Position numbers and translations under genes: made by a program. From positions 1 to 18,926 of the forward strand of contig JAEYPL010000283.1 of assembly GCA_023410905.1 (NCBI GenBank): 18,926 bases of DNA, read 5' to 3'. Position 1 is the first letter of the stretch. The number at the start of each line of letters is the position of its first letter. Of the stretch, positions 14,758 to 18,926 are shown one piece after another. Source of the stretch: Pseudomonadota bacterium. Its GTDB lineage: Bacteria; Pseudomonadota; Alphaproteobacteria; Rhizobiales; Hyphomicrobiaceae. The notes under the pieces are model-generated. The model was not told the origin of the DNA, made no database searches, and saw only the letters and a program-made list of their open reading frames with translations.

Positions 14758-15701
14758 TGCTTTCCAGAATGGCGGATAATCTCTACTGGCTCTCCCGCTA
14801 CACCGAGCGCGCGGAGAACCTTGCGCGCATTCTGCATGTGGCGCAGCGTCTGGCAGCACTGCCGTCGGCCTATGCAGGTGTTTCGAACGAGTGGGAGTCG
14901 GCGATCGCGACGGCGGCCTGTACGGAGCCCTTCAAGGAGATCTATCCTGACGGCGCGACGCGCGAGAACGTGATCCGCTACATTGTGGATTCACCGGCCA
15001 ACCCGAGCTCGATCAAGGCGTGCGTCGAAACCGCCCGCTCGAATGCCCGCGCGGTGCGCACGGCCATCACGAGTGAGATGTGGGAGATCCTGAACGAGGG
15101 CTGGAACGACATGCGCGGCATCGAGTTCGACGGCATCTCGCAGTCGGCGCTGACGCAGTTTCTCCAGCGCGTGCAGCAGATGTCGCTGCGTTTCGACGGT
15201 GCCGCCTACCGCACCATGCTGCGCTCCGACCAGTATTGGTTCCAGCGCCTCGGCACATTCACCGAGCGCGCCGACAACATGGCCCGCCTGCTCGACGTGA
15301 AGTACCACGTGCTGCTTCCGGAGAAGGAGCGGGTCGGAGGCGGGCTCGACTATTTCCAGTGGTCGTCGATCCTCAGAAGCGTCAACGCGCTCACGTCCTA
15401 TCACTGGGTGTACCGCGAGAACGTCAAGCCGTGGCTCGTCGCGGACTTCCTCATTTTGAGGCCCGAACAGCCGCGCTCGCTCATCTCCTGCTATCTGGAG
15501 CTCAACGACTATCTCGACCAGATCGCGGAGGCTTATGGCCGCCAGGGGCCGGCCCAGCACATTGCGCGCTCGACCACGGCGCGTCTCCAGAATGCCGACA
15601 TGGACCAGATCTTCCAGTCGGGCCTGCACGAGTTCCTGGTGGAGTTCATCGAGGACAACAACCGGCTGGGGGCCGCGATCACCCAGCAGTATCTCTCGTA
15701 G
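14757..15701 (+). CDS. Alpha-E domain protein (DUF403)
   Basis: The protein has 314 residues, the normal family length, and is all-alpha. The start MLSRMADNLYWLSRYTERAENLARIL is the family hallmark; repeated later as YWFQRLGTFTERADNMARLLDVKYH, it suggests an internal duplication. Further family segments are YFQWSSILRSVNALTSYHWVY, LILRPEQPRSLISCYLELNDYLDQIA and the C-terminal GLHEFLVEFIEDNNRLGAAITQQY. Its ATG overlaps the stop of the ATP-grasp gene, so translation is coupled. Alpha-E proteins accompany CP-ATP-grasp enzymes and transglutaminase-like proteases in amidoligase operons; a role as accessory or substrate carrier is a prediction from that association. Confidence 0.93.
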   Translation: MLSRMADNLYWLSRYTERAENLARILHVAQRLAALPSAYAGVSNEWESAIATAACTEPFKEIYPDGATRENVIRYIVDSPANPSSIKACVETARSNARAVRTAITSEMWEILNEGWNDMRGIEFDGISQSALTQFLQRVQQMSLRFDGAAYRTMLRSDQYWFQRLGTFTERADNMARLLDVKYHVLLPEKERVGGGLDYFQWSSILRSVNALTSYHWVYRENVKPWLVADFLILRPEQPRSLISCYLELNDYLDQIAEAYGRQGPAQHIARSTTARLQNADMDQIFQSGLHEFLVEFIEDNNRLGAAITQQYLS

Positions 15702-15714
15702 CCGGTACCTCGTC

Positions 15715-16539
15715 ATGCGCATCAAGGTCCGGCACGAGACGCGCTACACCTACGACGAACCCGCGAGCGATGCGCTGCAGCTCCTGCGCATGACGCCGCG
15801 CCCGCACGAAGGGCAGTTCATCCGGTCGTGGCGCGTTGCCGTCGATGCGGATGCACGGCTCGATCGCAGCGAGGATGCCTACGGTAACATCACGCACCTC
15901 GTCTTTCTGCACGGGCCGCTGACGCAGGCGACCATCACCATCGAGGGTGAGGTAGATACGCGCGACACGAATGGCTTCGTGCGCGGCGCCGTGGAGCGCC
16001 AGCCGGCGCGCCTCTTCCTGCGCGAGACGTCTCTCACGCGGCTCACGCCCTCGCTCCGACGCTTTGCGCGCGAGACCTCGGCGGGGCAAGGCGGCGATGC
16101 GCTGGCGACGCTCCACGCGCTCAATCGCGGCATTCACAAAGCCATGACCTTTGTGATCGGCGCCACGAGCCCCGATACGCCGGCCGGCGATGCCTTCGAC
16201 GCGAAGCGCGGCATCTGCCAGGACTTCACGCACATCCTGCTCGCGGCCGCGCGCGCACTCGGCCATCCCGCGCGCTATGTCAGCGGCTACTTCCTGCGGA
16301 CGGACCGCATCGATCAGGAGGCCGGCCACGCCTGGGCCGAGGTGAACGTCCCGCGCCTCGGCTGGCTTGCCTTCGATCCAGCCAACGGCATCTGCACGAC
16401 GGACAGGCATGTGCGCGTCGCGATCGGATGTGATGCGCGAGAGGCATCGGCCGTGCGTGGCGCGCGTGTCGGTGGCGGCACGGAGGGGCTCGACGTCGCC
16501 ATTCATGTCGAGCAGGGCCGTGCGATGATCCAGGAATAG
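15715..16539 (+). CDS. Transglutaminase-like cysteine protease
   Basis: The 274-residue protein has an N-terminal beta region (MRIKVRHETRYTYDEPASDA, LLRMTPRPHEGQ), typical of bacterial transglutaminase-family members. The catalytic core has Cys168 in RGICQDFTHI, His205 in AGHAWAEV and Asp221 in LAFDPANG, so the triad is complete. The C-terminal piece DRHVRVAIGCDAREASAVRG matches the family tail. These proteins are predicted peptidases or amide-exchange enzymes acting on the product of the neighbouring ATP-grasp ligase. It follows the alpha-E gene by 13 bases with a weak Shine-Dalgarno, so translational coupling is likely. There is no signal peptide. Confidence 0.93.
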   Translation: MRIKVRHETRYTYDEPASDALQLLRMTPRPHEGQFIRSWRVAVDADARLDRSEDAYGNITHLVFLHGPLTQATITIEGEVDTRDTNGFVRGAVERQPARLFLRETSLTRLTPSLRRFARETSAGQGGDALATLHALNRGIHKAMTFVIGATSPDTPAGDAFDAKRGICQDFTHILLAAARALGHPARYVSGYFLRTDRIDQEAGHAWAEVNVPRLGWLAFDPANGICTTDRHVRVAIGCDAREASAVRGARVGGGTEGLDVAIHVEQGRAMIQE

Positions 16540-16550
16540 GGGCGCTGACG

Positions 16551-16579
16551 TAGTTGCGCGACGGCGGCCGCACTATACT
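16551..16579 (+). promoter_or_regulatory. Candidate promoter before the dipeptidase remnant
   Basis: TATACT (16574-16579) is a good -10 and TAGTTG, 17 bases upstream (16551-16556), a weak -35. It would start transcription about 30 bases before the ATG at 16615. Confidence 0.35.
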
Positions 16580-16614
16580 CGGCTCAACTTCGCCCGACTG
16601 CCGAAGAGTGCACC

Positions 16615-16881
16615 ATGCTGGATCCGCTGCGCCTGCACCGTGAAGCCATCATCATCGACGTGACGTGTCCGCTCGCGCGCTCGCGCCAATACATCGACTG
16701 GTGGCGCGAGGGCGGGGCAACCGCGATTGCGCCGACCGTCACCGGGATGAGCGGCAATGCGCAGAGCGGGCTTGCGCGCCTCACCGAGCGCCTTGCCGGG
16801 CGTGGCTTCAATGAAACCGATATCCGAAAGGTACTCGGTCTCAACTGGCTGCGCGTCTATCGTACTGCCTGGGGAGCTTGA
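16615..16881 (+). pseudogene. Membrane dipeptidase (M19) remnant with large internal deletion
   Basis: The 88-residue open frame joins two separated parts of an M19 dipeptidase. The first ~42 residues (LHREAIIIDVTCPLAR to EGGATAIAPTV) are the family N-terminus with its first strand. The last ~35 (RLTERLAGRGFNETDIRKVLGLNWLRVYR) are the family C-terminus, normally at residue ~330. The whole middle, holding the zinc-binding Glu/His residues of the TIM barrel, is missing; the junction lies near TVTGMSGNAQSGL and stays in frame. M19 enzymes hydrolyse dipeptides and usually have 320-400 residues, so catalysis is impossible here. It lies 75 bases after the ATP-grasp operon and is convergent with the broken TAXI gene. 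A functional microprotein is conceivable but unsupported. Confidence 0.8.
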
Positions 16882-16905
16882 GCGGGCAGCCGAAGCGCCC
16901 GCTCA
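16879..16905. terminator. Hairpin between the two broken genes
   Basis: TGAGCGGGC (16879-16887) and GCCCGCTCA (16897-16905) form a perfect 9-bp stem with a 9-base loop. The stop codon of the dipeptidase remnant lies inside the stem, and the convergent TAXI gene ends 8 bases away. No U-tract is seen on either strand. Confidence 0.5.
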
Positions 16906-16912
16906 GCCTCGC

Positions 16913-18058
16913 TCAGTTACTGCCGCGTTTGCGGCGCCATTCCATGAATTCCTTGAACAGCGCCTCGCTCATCGCCGCGTTGGTGCCGCCACCGGGCTGC
17001 GGTGCGCTGCCCGTCATCGTCGGTGCCGGCCTGCCCGCCGCAACGCGATCGAGCCACTCCTGCGCAGGCGGGAAGCGCGTCCATCCATCGATGGTCGCGG
17101 CGAGGTTGACGTTCTTCCATCGCGGATGGCGCGGCGGCTTCTGGATTTCCGGGAACTTCGTGAAGAACGCGTCGACAAACTTCGCAAGACGCAGGTAGCG
17201 CCCGTGATCGCCAGTCCAGTTGAAGGCCATGAGCAGGGGCGGCACCGCAACGCCTTCGACCTTCTCGCCTTCGGGGATCAAGTTCGGGTAGTCGGCGTGC
17301 GTGAACTCGGCCGGCAGGTAGTCCTCGAGGAAATGGCCCTCATAGGCCACCGGCAGGAGACGGAAGCCGAGCTCCTTCGGAACGGTGGCATAGGGCCGGA
17401 GTGGCTTGAGGCACGTGCAGATCGTCGCGAACACCTCGCCGCGCTTCATGCGCTCGATGGCATCGGCCTGACCCATGTTGACTTCCGACACCTTCATTCC
17501 ATGGGCTGCAAACATGCGCTGCGCCGCAAGCTGCGCACCGCTTCCCGCGTCGCTGAAGTTGACCGCTTTGCCTTCGAGATCCTTGAGCGATTTGATTTCC
17601 GGGCGCACGAGGATGTGCAACTCATCCTCAAACAGCCGCGTGATGTAGACCATGTTGCGTGTGACGTGCGGCCCGAGCTGAGGATCGTCCTTGAAGTGGC
17701 TCAGCGTGACTGTGTTGACGAGGCCCATGTCGATACCCCTGAGAAAAAGGATATCGCGAACGTTCTGGGCCGCGCCCTTGCCGACGATCGGCAGCACCCG
17801 CAGATTGTCGCCGTCGTCGGTGACGGCGGCGATGTCGTAGGCAATTCCGAGATAGCCGCCGTTCGGATTGCCTGAGACGATAGTGACGACATTCTAGTTG
17901 ATTTGCGCGCGCATCTGATCGAGCGGCCCGAGGCGCTGTCCCTTCGTCGGCTGCCCTGTCTGGGCGTTCGAGCTTGTGGGAGCGGCGAAGGCCATGGTCC
18001 CCGCAATGGCCAGCGCCAAGGCAATACGGGTTACGCCGAAACTGAAACTACAAAGCAT
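16913..18058 (-). pseudogene. TAXI-family TRAP solute-binding protein with in-frame amber codon
   Basis: One reading frame runs from ATG 18058 to 16913 (382 codons) and is broken by a single TAG at 17896-17894, codon 55. Codons 1-54 hold a signal peptide (RIALALAIAGTMAFAAPTSSNAQ) and a linker ending DQMRAQIN. The frame resumes at once with NVVTIVSGNPNGGYLGIAYD, the conserved start of TAXI periplasmic binding proteins, then LPIVGKGAAQNVRDILFLRG, MGLVNTVTLSHF, LEGKAVNFSDAGSGAQLAAQR and a normal C-terminus. TAXI proteins capture small organic acids or amino acids for TRAP transporters. Restart at an internal codon (e.g. GTG 17797) would lack the signal peptide and first strand. No TRAP membrane subunit lies in the window. 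A GA-rich tract serves as the Shine-Dalgarno. It is a recent nonsense pseudogene unless the TAG is a sequencing error or is read through. Confidence 0.85.
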
Positions 18059-18926
18059 TGGACATCCCTCTCTCTCTCTCCCCACTCTGTTCCGGTGGAT
18101 CTTTCGCTGCACATCAGCCGCTGGATCGTCACGCAGTACCGCTCGAAAGCGTTGCTGAACGTGTCCAACGCCTCGGAACGCCGAGGAAGTCCGATGACAC
18201 TTCGCGTAATGACTATTGAACCCGCTTCTTTGGCGGTATTCGGGCGTGTGCCGTGCCGACGCCGCATTGTGCGTGCATTTTTTCGCGCGCGACAGGGCGT
18301 GCAGTTGCGCCGCGCGAAGATTTTCCTGGGGGACGGCGTGCGGTGCTCCAACCACGCTGGCGGCAGTTGAATGAACGCGATGCGATTGCTCGCGGACCGC
18401 GTTCAGTTAACAGGATTAAGAGGTTCGCAATAACGCCTAGCGACCGAGCTTCGCGTCGCGGCAGGCATTGGTCACAATTGCTCTCGCTCGCCCGCAAAAA
18501 TCGAGGCGGTAGAGCCACATAGTTTCGGAATCCGATCTAGGCCCAGCGGTCGATCCGATGTTTTATAAACATAAAATTTCGCACCTGCCGTTTACCCCGC
18601 ATTTCCCATCTTGACATTGCGTGGCTGCCGGAAATCTGCCATTCTCTTCACGTAGATTTGGTCTGCGGTCCGTCATTCAGACTGCTGATTCTAATTGCCC
18701 AAGCGCCCACGCCGCCGGGAATCGGCTGTCATCTGGGTCAAGAGGGGGAAGAAGCGACATTGAACTCTTGGGATTAGGTCCGCCGCATCTCCTAGTCCCA
18801 ATGAGGCGATCAGCGACTATGGCAGGAGTGGCCTCCTCGAAGATGCCATGAAACGCTGATCGGTTGGCCAGGCAGCGAACCAACGCCCTCTTTGGTTGTC
18901 TGCTTGGTACAGTGCCGGCCTGTGAC
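18059..18926. other. 868-base stretch without a confident gene
   Basis: The open frames here are short, overlap on both strands and lack recognisable motifs or good ribosome sites. A CT/GA microsatellite lies at about 18067-18083, just upstream of the TAXI start. An AT-rich patch (18558-18582, with TTTTATAAACATAAAA) departs from the surrounding GC-rich base use. On the minus strand an unbroken frame from the window edge to 18677 (TTG start possible at 18883) ends in PDDSRFPAAWALGQLESAV, and TGA is followed at once by an ATG opening a 37-residue frame (18676-18563) with four Cys (CQDGKCGVNGRCEILC). These could be remnants of a repeated or mobile sequence, or chance. Confidence 0.5.

Noticed and set aside
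16757..17875. A 372-codon plus-strand open frame across the TAXI gene
   Set aside because: It is antisense to the conserved TAXI sequence and starts inside the dipeptidase remnant in another frame.
17894..17896. TAG as pyrrolysine or another recoded amino acid
   Set aside because: TAXI proteins do not use such residues, alphaproteobacteria are not known for general TAG recoding here, and other genes in the window (e.g. the IlvD/Edd dehydratase at 9-11, sauS, alpha-E) end with TAG.
18067..18083. CT-repeat as a phase-variable microsatellite
   Set aside because: It is only a short tract just upstream of the start codon of an already interrupted gene and more simply acts as a GA-rich ribosome-binding region on the minus strand.
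18400..18420. TTAAC...TTAA as a CtrA box
   Set aside because: The spacing between the TTAA half-sites is 5 rather than 7 bases and no supported gene lies nearby.

Overview
The window looks like the chromosome of a GC-rich alphaproteobacterium, most likely of the order Hyphomicrobiales (Rhizobiales). This rests on the uniformly high GC, the Omp25/31-type beta-barrels with a 'W-S-G-x-Y-x-G' start, a small protein with the 'GHNGGPPLD' motif, small secreted Cys/Arg-rich proteins, and the CP-ATP-grasp / alpha-E / transglutaminase operon. No integrase, transposase, CRISPR array or phage structural gene was recognised. The species cannot be named from the sequence.

Layout. (1) 1-2400: an IlvD/Edd-family sugar-acid dehydratase on the minus strand, divergent from a small Cys-His-Asp protein that may have a papain-like fold. 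(2) 2573-4450: two convergent outer-membrane beta-barrel genes, with a strong intrinsic terminator between them. (3) 4602-6468: a minus-strand group of DinB-like protein (apparently starting at CTG), secreted YceI protein and PilZ-domain protein. (4) 6682-7029: a GHNGGPPLD small protein, then a hairpin terminator shared with the next gene. (5) 7085-10516: a divergent sulfonate-catabolism pair, sulfoacetaldehyde acetyltransferase (xsc) and a CoA-acylating aldehyde dehydrogenase of the SauS type. Together they could take sulfoacetyl-CoA to sulfoacetaldehyde and on to acetyl phosphate plus sulfite. The sulfoacetate CoA-ligase, transporter, regulator and Pta are not in the window. (6) 10599-12089: two small secreted proteins flanking a SAM methyltransferase. 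(7) 12300-12374: tRNA-Gly(GCC) with encoded CCA. (8) 12708-13145: a single-domain EamA transporter. (9) 13324-16539: a tight three-gene operon for a circularly permuted ATP-grasp ligase, an alpha-E protein and a transglutaminase-like protease, a predicted peptide-ligation system whose product is not established. The Anbu proteasome-like subunit often found with it is absent here. (10) 16615-18058: two broken genes pointing at each other. One is an M19 dipeptidase reduced to its two ends; the other is a TAXI-type TRAP solute-binding protein with an in-frame amber codon just after the signal peptide. (11) 18059-18926: no confident gene.

The most notable observations are the paired gene decay at 16.6-18.1 kb, the Anbu-less peptide-ligase operon, the divergent xsc/sauS pair with an inverted repeat in its shared promoter region, and several start-site corrections, including a DinB gene whose first 54 codons lie upstream of the first ATG. 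I found no clear evidence of a wholly new system. The peptide-ligase operon is the best candidate for undescribed biochemistry.
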